Shown: piece after piece, positions 23,103-31,642 of the stretch
Layout: the number at the start of each line of letters is the position of its first letter
Numbering within the stretch: the first letter of the stretch is position 1
Assembly (NCBI GenBank): GCA_030018315.1
Contig: JASEGA010000013.1
Span: 1 to 55,756, forward strand
DNA length: 55,756 bases
Reading direction: 5' to 3'
Origin: a bacterium
GTDB lineage: Bacteria > Hydrothermota > UBA3073 > JACQXS01 > JAGMCI01
The notes under the pieces: model-generated
Told to the model about the DNA's origin: nothing
Database searches by the model: none
Seen by the model: only the letters and a program-made list of their open reading frames with translations
Position numbers and translations under genes: made by a program

Positions 23103-24364
23103 AGGTTGGGATTGTTTCAGACCATCTCCCCGGGTACCATAAAATTTGGAGTGGCGCTGAGCTCATTGCTGTTACTCTTTCAGATATACTTAAAAGTGTA
23201 AATTGTGAGATTTTTTTTTTGACCTCCTCTTTTGACTATACCAAAAACAAACAAGGTAACTTAGTTTATGAAATAAACACCCCTTTAAAGAAGTATGAAG
23301 CTGTAGTTTCAAACTTTCCTTTAGATGTCTGTGCCATAATCAACCTTTATGGAATTTTAAAGAAAACCAAACCAGATATTGTCCACATCAATGGCAAATA
23401 TCTATACTTGCCTACAATTATTACTTGTTTGATGCTTAAAATACCAATAGTTTATACAGTGGCAGATTATTTTATATTTTGCCCTCGGACTTTTATAAGA
23501 AAGCCTAACGGTGATAATTGCTCAACCTACCATGGGGCAGAATGTTACCAATGCGTATCAGAAATGAAACAGGGTATTTTAAAAACTATAACTTATATTA
23601 CGCCAAATATTTTATTGAAAACTTTTTTTTTGATTAGAGCTAAGGTATTTGATTATTTTAACCAAAAGGTGGATTGTTTTGTTGCCCTATCAAAACCTTC
23701 TCGGCAGAGGCTAATAGATTATGGGATTAAACCGGAAAGGGTGAAAGTAATTTATCATTATAAATTAGCTAAATTAGGTGAAACAAAAGAAGATATAAAA
23801 GGGCCAGCAGTAGGTTTTGCGGGATGGATTTCGGTAGAAAATGGGGTAGATATTTTGGTTGATGCATTCTTGGATGTATTGGGTTTAATCCCAGAGGCAA
23901 AATTATATTTAATAGGGACAGGAAAAGAAGCATTTGTCAAGAATTTAAAAGATAAAGTTGTGCAGAATAATGCACAAGATAGTATATTTTTCTTGGGTAA
24001 AAAAAATAATCCTGAAACACTGAGTATAATATCCAAATGTAATGTTGTAGTTGTACCACATCAATGGCCGAAAGAATTTGGACCGCTTATCCTGATTGAG
24101 GCATTAGCAGTTGGTAGACCAGTTATAACTAGTAAAATTGGAGCAACAGATGAATTTATAGAAAGTAGAGAAAATGGGTTTTTGATAGATGACTTTAAAA
24201 ATTATAAAAAATTTGCCGAAAAAATACAATATCTATTAACCAATCCAGAAATAGCTGAGAGGATGGGGAAAAAGGGAAAAAGTAAAGTAAGATTTATTTT
24301 TGAGAATTATTCTTCTTATGAATTACTAAATTTATATACTAACTTGTCAATTTGCAAGAAGTAA
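23099..24364 (+). CDS. GT4 family glycosyltransferase
   Basis: A 421-residue GT-B enzyme. The N-terminal domain has SDHLPGYHKIWSGAELIAVT and DIVHINGKYLYLP; a Cys-bearing stretch (FCPRTFIRKPNGDNC, CYQCVSEM) resembles a group of GT4s with an extra zinc-like loop. The donor domain starts near 240 with GPAVGFAGWISVENGVDILV and contains FGPLILIEALAVGRPVITS (E-x7-E pattern slightly altered). It extends a lipid-linked glycan in the cytoplasm. Its stop directly abuts the stop of the opposing flippase gene. Confidence 0.88.
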   Translation: MKVGIVSDHLPGYHKIWSGAELIAVTLSDILKSVNCEIFFLTSSFDYTKNKQGNLVYEINTPLKKYEAVVSNFPLDVCAIINLYGILKKTKPDIVHINGKYLYLPTIITCLMLKIPIVYTVADYFIFCPRTFIRKPNGDNCSTYHGAECYQCVSEMKQGILKTITYITPNILLKTFFLIRAKVFDYFNQKVDCFVALSKPSRQRLIDYGIKPERVKVIYHYKLAKLGETKEDIKGPAVGFAGWISVENGVDILVDAFLDVLGLIPEAKLYLIGTGKEAFVKNLKDKVVQNNAQDSIFFLGKKNNPETLSIISKCNVVVVPHQWPKEFGPLILIEALAVGRPVITSKIGATDEFIESRENGFLIDDFKNYKKFAEKIQYLLTNPEIAERMGKKGKSKVRFIFENYSSYELLNLYTNLSICKK

Positions 24365-25627
24365 CTACTTTTTTATAATTATGAGCTTAGTAAACATAAA
24401 GATAAAGTTTAAGAATGATGCTATGCAAAGTCCTAATTCTACCCTTAGAAGTGGAGGTAAATTGCTTAAATATATAAATAAAATAAGAAATAGGAAAGAG
24501 ACGCTCCATATTATAAAAGCCTCTTTAGTAAGTAATTTTGCAAGAAAAATATAATTTAATAGTTCTGCAATGAAATAGAAGCCCATCATACTTGAAATAA
24601 GAAACAAATCTAACCTGCTTAAAATAAACTCTTTTCCATAAATTACTTTTAATATCCAAGCTCCTAAAAAAGAGAAAAGTATAATCATAAGAGATGCTAA
24701 TCCCGTAGCAAGAAGTATTGCCTTTTTGATGTATCTTTTCTTGATACCTTCTTCTTTCAATACCTCTACTCTGGTCAAGTTAGGGAATATAGCGGTGGAA
24801 AGAGCGGTGAATAGTATATGGAGTGAGTTTAGTAACACCAATGCGGAACTATATAAGCCGGTTAAAAGGTTTGCATCTGTACCACCTAACATTTTAAGAA
24901 AAATAGGACCCGACCTTAGAATGAATATCCGAAAGAAATGAATAAAAGTGGCTAGAGCAGCAAAAGAGAAGAACTCTTTTTGACTTTCATTTTTTGCTTC
25001 CTTGTTGTCTCCTGTAAACCTGTCCCTCAATGTCAGACATAAGCAAGCTGTGGGTATAAGGGAGATAAAATAACCTATTAGAAGGCTACCACAGGCTCCT
25101 GTAATTCCGAAGTGTAAAATGTTGACAAGTAGGAGAAGAAATATCAGCCTGGTAAGGGGCTCAGAAAGTGTGGATAAAGAATAGTACTTGAATTCTCTCA
25201 AGCCCTGAAATATGCCTCGTAAGAGAAAGATTATTGAGCAGAATAAGACACTGAGAATAAAAATTGAAAAAAAGGCGGGTTTATTATCTAAGTATTTAGT
25301 CTGAATAAAGTTTCTTGTGCTCAAGGCAAAAACAAGGAATACGATAAACAATGCCATGGTTAAAAGACTGCCATTTCTTATAGCATTGCTTATCTTAGCT
25401 TTTTCTCCCATTGCCTCGGCAGCGGCACTGAATCTTATAATTCCATCTGCAGCACCTGATGCCAATAATGTAGCAATTGGACCGATAAGTGAGTATAGAA
25501 TATTGAATACACCAAAATTAGCAGGTCCTAAAGTTCGTGCCGCTATTACATTAAAGATAAATAATACTGAACCGGACCCACCTAATCCAATGAACGAGAA
25601 AAGAGCACCTTTCTTAACTCCTTGAGG
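24365..25627 (-). CDS. Oligosaccharide flippase (Wzx/MATE-like)
   Basis: A protein of 420 residues with about twelve hydrophobic helices; it starts MPQGVKKGALFSFIGLGGSG and has the Wzx opening VIAARTLGPANFGVFNILYS. It would move undecaprenyl-linked repeat units across the inner membrane. ATG 25627 is chosen since the upstream ATG (25648) adds a poorly supported MYYCYF. It is the only minus-strand gene in the glycan cluster and is convergent with the GT4 at 23099; the two stop codons touch. A second, distinct flippase is at 37635, so two polysaccharide pathways may be present. Confidence 0.88.
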   Translation of the reverse strand, partial: PQGVKKGALFSFIGLGGSGSVLFIFNVIAARTLGPANFGVFNILYSLIGPIATLLASGAADGIIRFSAAAEAMGEKAKISNAIRNGSLLTMALFIVFLVFALSTRNFIQTKYLDNKPAFFSIFILSVLFCSIIFLLRGIFQGLREFKYYSLSTLSEPLTRLIFLLLLVNILHFGITGACGSLLIGYFISLIPTACLCLTLRDRFTGDNKEAKNESQKEFFSFAALATFIHFFRIFILRSGPIFLKMLGGTDANLLTGLYSSALVLLNSLHILFTALSTAIFPNLTRVEVLKEEGIKKRYIKKAILLATGLASLMIILFSFLGAWILKVIYGKEFILSRLDLFLISSMMGFYFIAELLNYIFLAKLLTKEAFIIWSVSFLFLILFIYLSNLPPLLRVELGLCIASFLNFIFMFTKLIIIKK

Positions 25628-25689
25628 CATAAAATAACAATAATACACTTTGTAAGAATTGCAAGCTTTTTATAAGAATGCAAATTTAC

Positions 25690-25718
25690 TTGACATATAA
25701 ATAAATGATAAGTAATAT
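25690..25718 (+). promoter_or_regulatory. Strong promoter before the DUF6922/AbiEii-like module
   Basis: TTGACA (25690-25695), a 17-bp spacer and TAATAT (25713-25718), nearly consensus. It lies in the divergent gap between the flippase and DUF6922-like genes and could also feed YfhO and the DPM-synthase gene downstream. Confidence 0.8.
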
Positions 25719-25762
25719 AGATTTGGCAATGATTTTAAGTGGAAGTTTGGAGTAAATATATA

Positions 25763-26029
25763 ATGAAAATAAATAAAGAACTTATTTGGGACTATGAGTT
25801 TGAGCCAAACAATTTCAATTCTGCTGGGTTCAAGAAATGGTATATTGCAAGAGTGTTAACAAAGGGGACTATAAAGGATATTAAAGAAGTGGGCTTGGAA
25901 ACTATCTATAAGTACTTACCAGCAATTACTCTTCCTCTACAAATAAGAGAGTTTTGGGAATGGTACTTCAGTACTCAAGAAGTCCAAAAAAGATATGAGC
26001 ATATTAACAGAGAACCAGAAAGTTACTGA
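25763..26029 (+). CDS. DUF6922-like protein, partner of an AbiEii-type gene
   Basis: An 88-residue protein starting MKINKELIWDYEFEPNNF, then KKWYIARVLTKGTIKDI, IYKYLPAITLPLQIREFWEW and YFSTQEVQKRYEH. This pattern of an RVLxxGxxxDI core with aromatic flanks is what I know from short proteins encoded before AbiEii-like nucleotidyltransferases, where they may act as the antitoxin or regulator. ATG 25763 follows a GGAG at suitable spacing; a GTG at 25739 would add eight residues. It overlaps the AbiEii remnant. Confidence 0.6.
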   Translation: MKINKELIWDYEFEPNNFNSAGFKKWYIARVLTKGTIKDIKEVGLETIYKYLPAITLPLQIREFWEWYFSTQEVQKRYEHINREPESY

Positions 26030-26315
26030 GTTCTATCTCCAGCATAGATACTCTGAAAATTTGGACTTCTTTACAGAAAAGCCAAATATTATCAAACATG
26101 TTGTTGCTGCCTTTCAAAAAGAGTTAATCCAATTACCTAAACTTATTCCACTTGCCAAGAAAAAGCATATTGGACTTGATGAATACTTACTATCTAGGGC
26201 ATTTTTCCGAGTAAGTGAAGTATCATTTCTTCCGAGAATGGTCAGACCGATAACTGTAGGGGAACTGCGTGATTTTTTTCTTAAACGAGCTAGAGGGATT
26301 ATAGAAATGTCTTAA
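25995..26315 (+). pseudogene. AbiEii-like nucleotidyltransferase toxin, internally deleted
   Basis: The frame gives EFYLQHRYSENLDFFTEKPN, typical of the second half of the AbiEii nucleotidyltransferase site, but the preceding GG-x-A-L element is replaced by NQKVT. It then jumps from FQKELIQL to PKLIPLAKKKHIGLDEYLLS and the terminal RPITVGELRDFFLKRA, which resemble the family C-terminus. Complete AbiEii-type proteins are 220-300 residues; this one has 106. It appears to be a deletion product and should be inactive. YfhO starts four bases after it. Confidence 0.6.
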
Positions 26316-26319
26316 TATT

Positions 26320-28827
26320 ATGGGGAGAGTAAAGAGAGCTAAAAAATTACCTATAGCGGGACCTAAAGCTATCTCTGAGAGTACCTTAAATAAAATACTC
26401 ATAACTATACTATTTGTCCTCCCAATAATCTATTTTGCACCATTCCTTTCTGGCTCTAAGATGCTATATGGGTCAGATTGGTTATTGGGTGCATATTCAT
26501 CAATGAAATGGGTAGCTGATTGTATTAAAGCTAATGGGAGTGCTCCTTTGTGGAATCCGGCTGTCTTTTGCGGGTTACCGGCTGGTAATCCATACACTTT
26601 TTATACACTTCTAACACTTGTTTTACCTGTTCATGTAGTTTGGACATATCTTTTTGTGTTCGGTACATTTTTAGCGGGATTGGGTATGTATTTATACTTG
26701 AAAGAACTTAAGCTTTCTCTTTCCCCTTGTTTTATTGGGGCGTTAGTCTATATGGGATGCGGGTCTGTACTTTCTATGACTTATCCGGGGCATGAGGGTA
26801 AAATTATGGCTGCTGGTTTGTTTCCTTTTATACTACTTTTTTTACACAAAGGACTTGCAGAACATAGACTTGTTTACTTTCTATTTGCCGGCGGGGTAGG
26901 TGGGTTTGCTGCTACACATGCACATTTTCAACTTATCTATTATGCTGGTATAGTGTGTATATTTTATCTACTTTATCATCTTATATGGCAAAGAAATGAA
27001 AATAAGTTGAAAGGGTCTTTAAGACTTATGAGTTATTCTGTTGCTGGGTTAGTATTGGCAGGTGGCTTATTAGCTATAAACTATTTACCTATTTTTGCAG
27101 GTATAGGATGGGGGGCAAGAGGTGAGGGCCGGGGGTATGAATTTGCTACCTCGTGGGCATTGCCACCTAATGAACTTTTAGGCTTATTGACACCACACTT
27201 TTCTGGTATATTAGATAATTACTGGGGAGAGAACTATTTTAAACTTGATACGCAATATATTGGAATAGTGCCATTGCTACTTGCTGTTGTAGCAATGGTA
27301 TTCAGAAGTAGAGAAAAGTATGTCAAATTCTTCATTGGACTTGCTGTTGTTGCAACAGTATTTGCTGTCGGAGGACATACTCCACTTTATCGTATACCTT
27401 ATCATATCCTTCCAGGGATAAAGAAGTTTAGGGGTCCCTCAATGATTTTCTTCCTTGGTGCTTTTTCAATTGCTGTCCTTTTAGGATTTGGAATCCAACT
27501 CTTTATAGAAAATCAAAAAGCAATAGTTAAAAGTAAAAAGTTGAAAAAACTCGGTCTCTTATTAGGAATTATATTTGGGATAGTTGTAATTTTTAGTCTT
27601 ATTTGCTCGTTAGGGAAAGAATCTGTGCTTTCATTCTTAAAAGAACATTTTCAGCCAGTTTTACTTGCAAGCTATGGTCCCGGACTTACCCAACAAAAAT
27701 TACAAACCATTGTCCAAAATTATCCTTATTTTATTGGAGGGCTGGGCAGGACTATATTTTTGATAGCCGTTAATTCTATCCTTATAATATTGTTGGCTAC
27801 AAAGAAGCTAAAATTAGTTCCGTGGACAATAGTTAGTGCAGTAATACTGCTATTTGACCAGTGGAGTATTGAGAAGAAGTTCTTGAAGAGTGTACCACAT
27901 CCGAAAGAATATTATAAAGCTGATGAAGTTGTAAATTTTTTATCCAGCACAGGCTCCCAACCTGTGGACAACTCCTTGTATCGAGTATTTCCTGTTTATT
28001 ATGAACACTCAACTGATGGCTATCTTCCACTTCATAATATACAGAGTGTAGGTGGCTATGTCCCAAATCCGGGTGAGAGATATCAGAAACTTATTGGCGC
28101 AGGAGAGAGTGTTATGTTCAATGCACCTAATCTGATGAGATATAGAAATATAGTTGATATTTTAAATGTTAAATATATTGTCTCTTTATGGGTACCCGAT
28201 GATATCTCAGGTTATCCAGAAAATATACAGAAAGCAATTGAAGACTTTAAACTTAGCTTTTTTAAAAAATGGGGTATAAGCTGGACAGAAGTTCGGAATA
28301 GACTTAAACTTGTCTACAGGGATGCACGTGGATATGCAGTGTATGAGAATGAGAATGCATTACCAAGGGTATGGATTACCCATAATTTTAAAGTCGTGCC
28401 AAGAGAACAAGTGCTTAAGGAATTAAAGAGCACTGAGTTTGACCCCCGAACTATAGTGCTAATTGAAGAAGAACCGTCTACAATTCAGAATTTAGAACTC
28501 AGAATTCAGAATTCTGAAAAGGTTAAAATAGTTGGATATACTCCTAATAAAATTACTATTGAGACAGAACTTGAGGCTCCCGGTTTTCTTGTATTATCAG
28601 AAAACTGGCACTCGGATTGGAAGGTTTATGTTGATGGTAAAGAATCTAAGTTATATGTAGCAGATTATGCTTTGAGAGCTGTTCAGCTTGATGAGGGTGA
28701 ACATAAAGTAGAATTCATTTATGATTCTCCGTATTTTAAAATAGGAGCTACGCTTTCTTTTATTTCATTTCTGTTCTTACTTGGTGTAATTGGATTTTGG
28801 GTTAGAACAAGAAAACGGAGTCAATAA
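26320..28827 (+). CDS. YfhO-family membrane glycosyltransferase-like protein
   Basis: An 835-residue protein with a basic start, about twelve to fourteen hydrophobic helices through residue 510, then a soluble domain of about 270 residues and a final helix before RTRKRSQ. Early blocks GSDWLLGAYSSMKW, LWNPAVFCGLPAGNPYTFYT and MTYPGHEGKIMAAGLFPF, with GLLTPHFSGILDNYWGEN later, are typical of YfhO proteins, GT-C-fold enzymes linked to sugar decoration of surface polymers. A short low-complexity run (IQNLELRIQNSEK) near 725 is encoded by repeated AATTCAGAA words. The DPM-synthase-like gene follows directly and could make its lipid-linked donor. Confidence 0.88.
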   Translation: MGRVKRAKKLPIAGPKAISESTLNKILITILFVLPIIYFAPFLSGSKMLYGSDWLLGAYSSMKWVADCIKANGSAPLWNPAVFCGLPAGNPYTFYTLLTLVLPVHVVWTYLFVFGTFLAGLGMYLYLKELKLSLSPCFIGALVYMGCGSVLSMTYPGHEGKIMAAGLFPFILLFLHKGLAEHRLVYFLFAGGVGGFAATHAHFQLIYYAGIVCIFYLLYHLIWQRNENKLKGSLRLMSYSVAGLVLAGGLLAINYLPIFAGIGWGARGEGRGYEFATSWALPPNELLGLLTPHFSGILDNYWGENYFKLDTQYIGIVPLLLAVVAMVFRSREKYVKFFIGLAVVATVFAVGGHTPLYRIPYHILPGIKKFRGPSMIFFLGAFSIAVLLGFGIQLFIENQKAIVKSKKLKKLGLLLGIIFGIVVIFSLICSLGKESVLSFLKEHFQPVLLASYGPGLTQQKLQTIVQNYPYFIGGLGRTIFLIAVNSILIILLATKKLKLVPWTIVSAVILLFDQWSIEKKFLKSVPHPKEYYKADEVVNFLSSTGSQPVDNSLYRVFPVYYEHSTDGYLPLHNIQSVGGYVPNPGERYQKLIGAGESVMFNAPNLMRYRNIVDILNVKYIVSLWVPDDISGYPENIQKAIEDFKLSFFKKWGISWTEVRNRLKLVYRDARGYAVYENENALPRVWITHNFKVVPREQVLKELKSTEFDPRTIVLIEEEPSTIQNLELRIQNSEKVKIVGYTPNKITIETELEAPGFLVLSENWHSDWKVYVDGKESKLYVADYALRAVQLDEGEHKVEFIYDSPYFKIGATLSFISFLFLLGVIGFWVRTRKRSQ

Positions 28828-28829
28828 TT

Positions 28830-29594
28830 ATGCGTGTTCTTATTATCATACCTACTTATAATGAAATAGAAAATATAGAAAAGCTAATTCAACTTATATT
28901 TTCCTACGTCCCACAAGCAGATATACTTGTAATCGATGATAACTCAAAAGATGGGACTGGTGAATATGTAGAAAAATTATCAAAGAGTGAACCAAGAATT
29001 CACATTATTCATCGGCCTGAAAAGCTTGGCTTAGGGACAGCCTATAGATTTGGTTTCAAGTATGCAATAAAAATGGGATATGATTACATTTTTGAAATGG
29101 ACGCAGACTTATCTCATAATCCTGAAGATATTCCAAGGTTTATTGAAGAGATAAAAAATTGCGACCTCGTAATAGGCTCCAGATACTCAGATGGTGTATC
29201 AGTTGTTAACTGGCCAATGTTAAGGCTTCTGCTTTCTTACTTTGCTAACCTTTATGCTAGAGTGGTAACTGGAGTTCCAGTGAAAGATTTGACTTCAGGA
29301 TTCAAATGTTACAAAAGAGAAACTTTGGAAGGGATGCCACTTGAAAGAATTAGCTCAGATGGTTATGGGTTTCAAATTGAGACAGTATACTGGGCTTATC
29401 ACAGTGGATTTAAAATGGGTGAGCTATCGATTATATTTACAGATAGAGAAAAGGGGAGTTCTAAAATGACTAAACGTATTATTTGGGAGGCATTTTGGTT
29501 GGTGTGGAAACTGAGGCTGTTTTCACTTTTTAAGACCCGTTCCAAATGGAAACGGGTCAAGCCGCGGATTACACAGAAAAGAAGGTCAGATTAA
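28830..29594 (+). CDS. Polyprenol monophosphomannose synthase (DPM1-like GT2)
   Basis: A 254-residue GT2 enzyme. It shows VLIIIPTYNEIENIEKLI at 3-20, VIDDNSKDGTGEYVEKL near 35-51, the metal site EMDADLSHNPEDIPR near 90-104 and the late GYGFQIETVYWA and TDREKGSSKMT blocks of DPM1-type synthases. It should transfer a hexose (probably mannose) to polyprenyl phosphate on the cytoplasmic face. No TM helices are present. The basic tail (RSKWKRVKPRITQKRRSD) may contact the membrane. The 175-base gap after it holds only TTCTG-type word repeats. Confidence 0.9.
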   Translation: MRVLIIIPTYNEIENIEKLIQLIFSYVPQADILVIDDNSKDGTGEYVEKLSKSEPRIHIIHRPEKLGLGTAYRFGFKYAIKMGYDYIFEMDADLSHNPEDIPRFIEEIKNCDLVIGSRYSDGVSVVNWPMLRLLLSYFANLYARVVTGVPVKDLTSGFKCYKRETLEGMPLERISSDGYGFQIETVYWAYHSGFKMGELSIIFTDREKGSSKMTKRIIWEAFWLVWKLRLFSLFKTRSKWKRVKPRITQKRRSD

Positions 29595-29769
29595 TGGAAA
29601 AGGATTCTAAGAAACCAGAGTGGAAGAATATAAAAGGGGTATCAATGGGATAGTTAGGAGAATCTCTGAAAAGAAAGGGCTTTCGAAAAGGAAAGGTTCT
29701 CGTACGCTCTGATATTCTGTCCTTCTGAGCATCTCATTCTGGTACTCTAATGTTCTGACATCTTTTTAT

Positions 29770-30465
29770 ATGTCTATTAATATTTCTGCAATAATAGTAG
29801 CAGCGGGTGAGGGGTCAAGGATAGGGGCTTCTATTCCTAAACCATACATTAAATTAAATGGAATCCCAATTATAGCATTGACCTTAAAGCCATTTGACCA
29901 GTCCACGGAGATAGAGAATATAGTGGTTGTTACTCACTGGAAATGGATTGATTACTGCCAATCTGAAATTATAAGAAAATTTGGATTTAAAAAGGTTATT
30001 ACTGTAGTAAAAGGTGGTAATGAAAGACAGGATTCTGTGAATGTAGGGCTCGATGTAGTAGATGGTGACATTGTGCTCATCCACGATGCTGTGCGGCCAT
30101 TTGTTACACAAGATTTTATAATTTCGTTAATTAGGGAATGTAAAAAATATGGAGCAGTGGTTCCAGGTATTCCTGTGACCGATACGATTAAAGAAGTAGA
30201 TGGTAATTTTGTACACTGTACTATTCAGAGAGACCGTGCTTATTCTATTCAGACACCACAAGTTTTCAAAACTAATATAATAAGAAAAGCATACCAAGAA
30301 GCCTATGCTACCAGATTCTATGGGACAGATGATGCATCACTTGTAGAAAGACTAGGAATCAAGGTAAGGGTTATCAAGGGACTGCCTACCAACATAAAAA
30401 TCACGACTAATGAAGACCTTTTATATGCAAAAGCAATTATAAATCAATGCAAAATTATCAATTAA
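29770..30465 (+). CDS. ispD: 2-C-methyl-D-erythritol 4-phosphate cytidylyltransferase
   Basis: A 231-residue IspD, the third step of the MEP isoprenoid pathway (CTP plus MEP to CDP-ME). The CTP loop IIVAAGEGSRIGASIPKPYI is at 7-26, GGNERQDSVNVGLDVV and IHDAVRPFV in the middle, then VTDTIKE, RDRAYSIQTPQVF and TDDASLVERLG. All of these are expected family motifs. The last codons (NQCKIIN) are part of an inverted repeat shared with the ispF start region. ispF follows after an 80-base gap. Confidence 0.95.
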   Translation: MSINISAIIVAAGEGSRIGASIPKPYIKLNGIPIIALTLKPFDQSTEIENIVVVTHWKWIDYCQSEIIRKFGFKKVITVVKGGNERQDSVNVGLDVVDGDIVLIHDAVRPFVTQDFIISLIRECKKYGAVVPGIPVTDTIKEVDGNFVHCTIQRDRAYSIQTPQVFKTNIIRKAYQEAYATRFYGTDDASLVERLGIKVRVIKGLPTNIKITTNEDLLYAKAIINQCKIIN

Positions 30466-30539
30466 CAATTAGCAATTTTATAGTAAAGGTAGGATAGTAA
30501 TTTTGCACTGTTAATTGCTAATTTTGTAATTTGCATTGA
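30444..30539. repeat. Inverted repeat between ispD and ispF
   Basis: The left arm (30444-30479, TCAATGCAAAATTA to AATTAGCAATTTT) is largely complementary to the right arm (30511-30539, TTAATTGCTAATTTTGTAAT to TTGCATTGA). The left arm encodes the last IspD residues. The transcript would fold into an AT-rich hairpin around a loop of about 30 bases. Confidence 0.7.
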
Positions 30540-30544
30540 ATTTT

Positions 30545-31018
30545 ATGAGAGTAGGTTTTGGTTATGATTTCCATCGTTTAGTGGAAGGGAAACCATTAAT
30601 CATTGGAGGGGTGAAAATTCCATGGTCCAAAGGGCTTTTGGGACACTCTGATGGTGATGCTCTTTCTCATGCTATTGGTGATGCAATATTAGGAGCAAGT
30701 GGTAAGAGGGATATTGGGACATACTTCCCGGATTGTGATCCAAAATATAAGGGTATATCAAGTCTTATTTTACTTCAAAAGATAATGAAAATTGCAAAAG
30801 TAGAAATTATAAATGTGGATTCAGTTATAATATGTGAGTCACCAAAACTTTCGTCTTATATTTTAGCTATACGAAAGAAGATTGCTAAAACACTAGATGT
30901 TTCTATAAGATGTATATCTATAAAAGCAAAAACTAACGAAGGAGTAGGACCTATAGGTAAAGGAGAGGGAATAGCAGCTTATGCGATAATATTTTGTCAA
31001 AAAAAACTTGACAAATAA
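30545..31018 (+). CDS. ispF: 2-C-methyl-D-erythritol 2,4-cyclodiphosphate synthase
   Basis: A 157-residue IspF, converting CDP-ME-2-phosphate to MEcPP. The metal and substrate motifs are clear: VGFGYDFHRLVEG at 3-15, GGVKIPWSKGLLGHSDGDAL SHAIGDAILG, the DIGTYFPDCDPKYKG loop and the C-terminal IKAKTNEGVGPIGKGEGIAA. ATG 30545 gives MRVGFGYD, the usual start. It is trimeric and cytoplasmic in the family. The gene end carries the -35 box of the promoter at 31008-31035. Confidence 0.95.
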   Translation: MRVGFGYDFHRLVEGKPLIIGGVKIPWSKGLLGHSDGDALSHAIGDAILGASGKRDIGTYFPDCDPKYKGISSLILLQKIMKIAKVEIINVDSVIICESPKLSSYILAIRKKIAKTLDVSIRCISIKAKTNEGVGPIGKGEGIAAYAIIFCQKKLDK

Positions 31019-31035
31019 GATTTTTGTAGTAATTT
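31008..31035 (+). promoter_or_regulatory. Probable promoter for the capsule operon leader
   Basis: TTGACA (31008-31013) sits at the ispF stop; TAATTT (31030-31035) follows after 16 bp. It would start a leader of about 115 bases before the RmlC-like gene. Confidence 0.6.
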
Positions 31036-31037
31036 TT

Positions 31038-31150
31038 AAAAGGAGGTAAGAAAAAGTCTTTTTAAAGTTATAAGTTTAGAAGAACAAAAACTTATATACT
31101 TTATGAAGACTTTAATTCTTTGATAGGGGTCCCAAAAAGGACCTTATTTT
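31038..31150 (+). promoter_or_regulatory. Structured leader: long hairpin followed by a terminator-like stem
   Basis: After an AAAGGAGGT (31039-31047) that has no start codon at a useful distance come three nested stems: AAAGTCTT (31053-31060) with AAGACTTT (31106-31113), TAAAGT (31063-31068) with ACTTTA (31098-31103), and TATAAGTTT (31069-31077) with AAACTTATA (31088-31096). In total 23 pairs close on a ten-base loop. Then GGTCC-caaaaa-GGACC (31128-31143) is followed by a T-rich run. The layout resembles an attenuator; a tiny frame MKTLIL (31103-31123) overlaps the hairpin. Confidence 0.55.
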
Positions 31151-31152
31151 TT
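31126..31152 (+). terminator. Terminator-like hairpin just before the RmlC-like gene
   Basis: A 5-bp GC-rich stem (GGTCC/GGACC) extended by two G-T pairs, with a six-base loop, then TTATTTTTTAT. It ends only five bases before ATG 31157, too close for an ordinary end-of-operon terminator, which is why a regulatory role with the preceding hairpin is plausible. Confidence 0.5.
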
Positions 31153-31156
31153 ATAT

Positions 31157-31612
31157 ATGATAGAAGGAGTGAAGACAAAGAAATTGAGGGTAATTCCTGA
31201 TGAACGTGGTAGGTTAATGGAGATATTAAGAGCGGATGATGAACTATACCAACACTTTGGCCAAGTATATATTACCACTGCCTATCCGGGGGTGGTAAAA
31301 GCATGGCACTATCACAAAAAGCAGTTCGATAATATGAGTTGTGTGAGTGGTATGGTTAAGATTGTGCTCTATGATGCACGGAAGGATTCAAAAACCTATG
31401 GTGAGGTGAATGAGTTTTTTATAGGAGAATACAACCCAATTCTTATTCATATTCCACCTTATGTATATCATGGTTTTAAATGTATTTCAGAAAAAGAGGC
31501 AATTGTAGAGAATATTCCAACTGAACTCTACAATTACGAAGATCCGGATGAGTTTAGAGTTGACCCATATAATAATGATATACCTTATGACTGGAAGAGG
31601 AGGGAGAGATAG
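31157..31612 (+). CDS. dTDP-4-dehydrorhamnose 3,5-epimerase-family protein (RmlC-like cupin)
   Basis: A 151-residue cupin. Family blocks are IPDERGRLMEILRADDE near 13-27, QVYITTAYPGVVKAWHYHKK with the His pair near 56-58, then IVLYDARKDSKTYGEV and the HIPPYVYHGFK loop. It is shorter than canonical RmlC (about 180), as in many capsule-locus sugar epimerases. It should epimerise a 4-keto-6-deoxy NDP-sugar, working with the RmlB-like gene downstream. It is the first gene after the structured leader. Confidence 0.88.
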   Translation: MIEGVKTKKLRVIPDERGRLMEILRADDELYQHFGQVYITTAYPGVVKAWHYHKKQFDNMSCVSGMVKIVLYDARKDSKTYGEVNEFFIGEYNPILIHIPPYVYHGFKCISEKEAIVENIPTELYNYEDPDEFRVDPYNNDIPYDWKRRER

Positions 31613-31642
31613 TTGGTCAGTTGGTTAGTTAGAGGAGTAAAG

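Noticed and set aside
24350-24375. Possible bidirectional terminator at the convergent GT4/flippase stops
   Set aside because: The only pairing is AAGTA/TACTT with a two-base loop and no GC-rich stem, too weak to call.
29595-29769. A small gene between the DPM-synthase and ispD genes
   Set aside because: The frames are short and made of TTCTG/ATTCTG word repeats, with no ribosome site or recognisable sequence.
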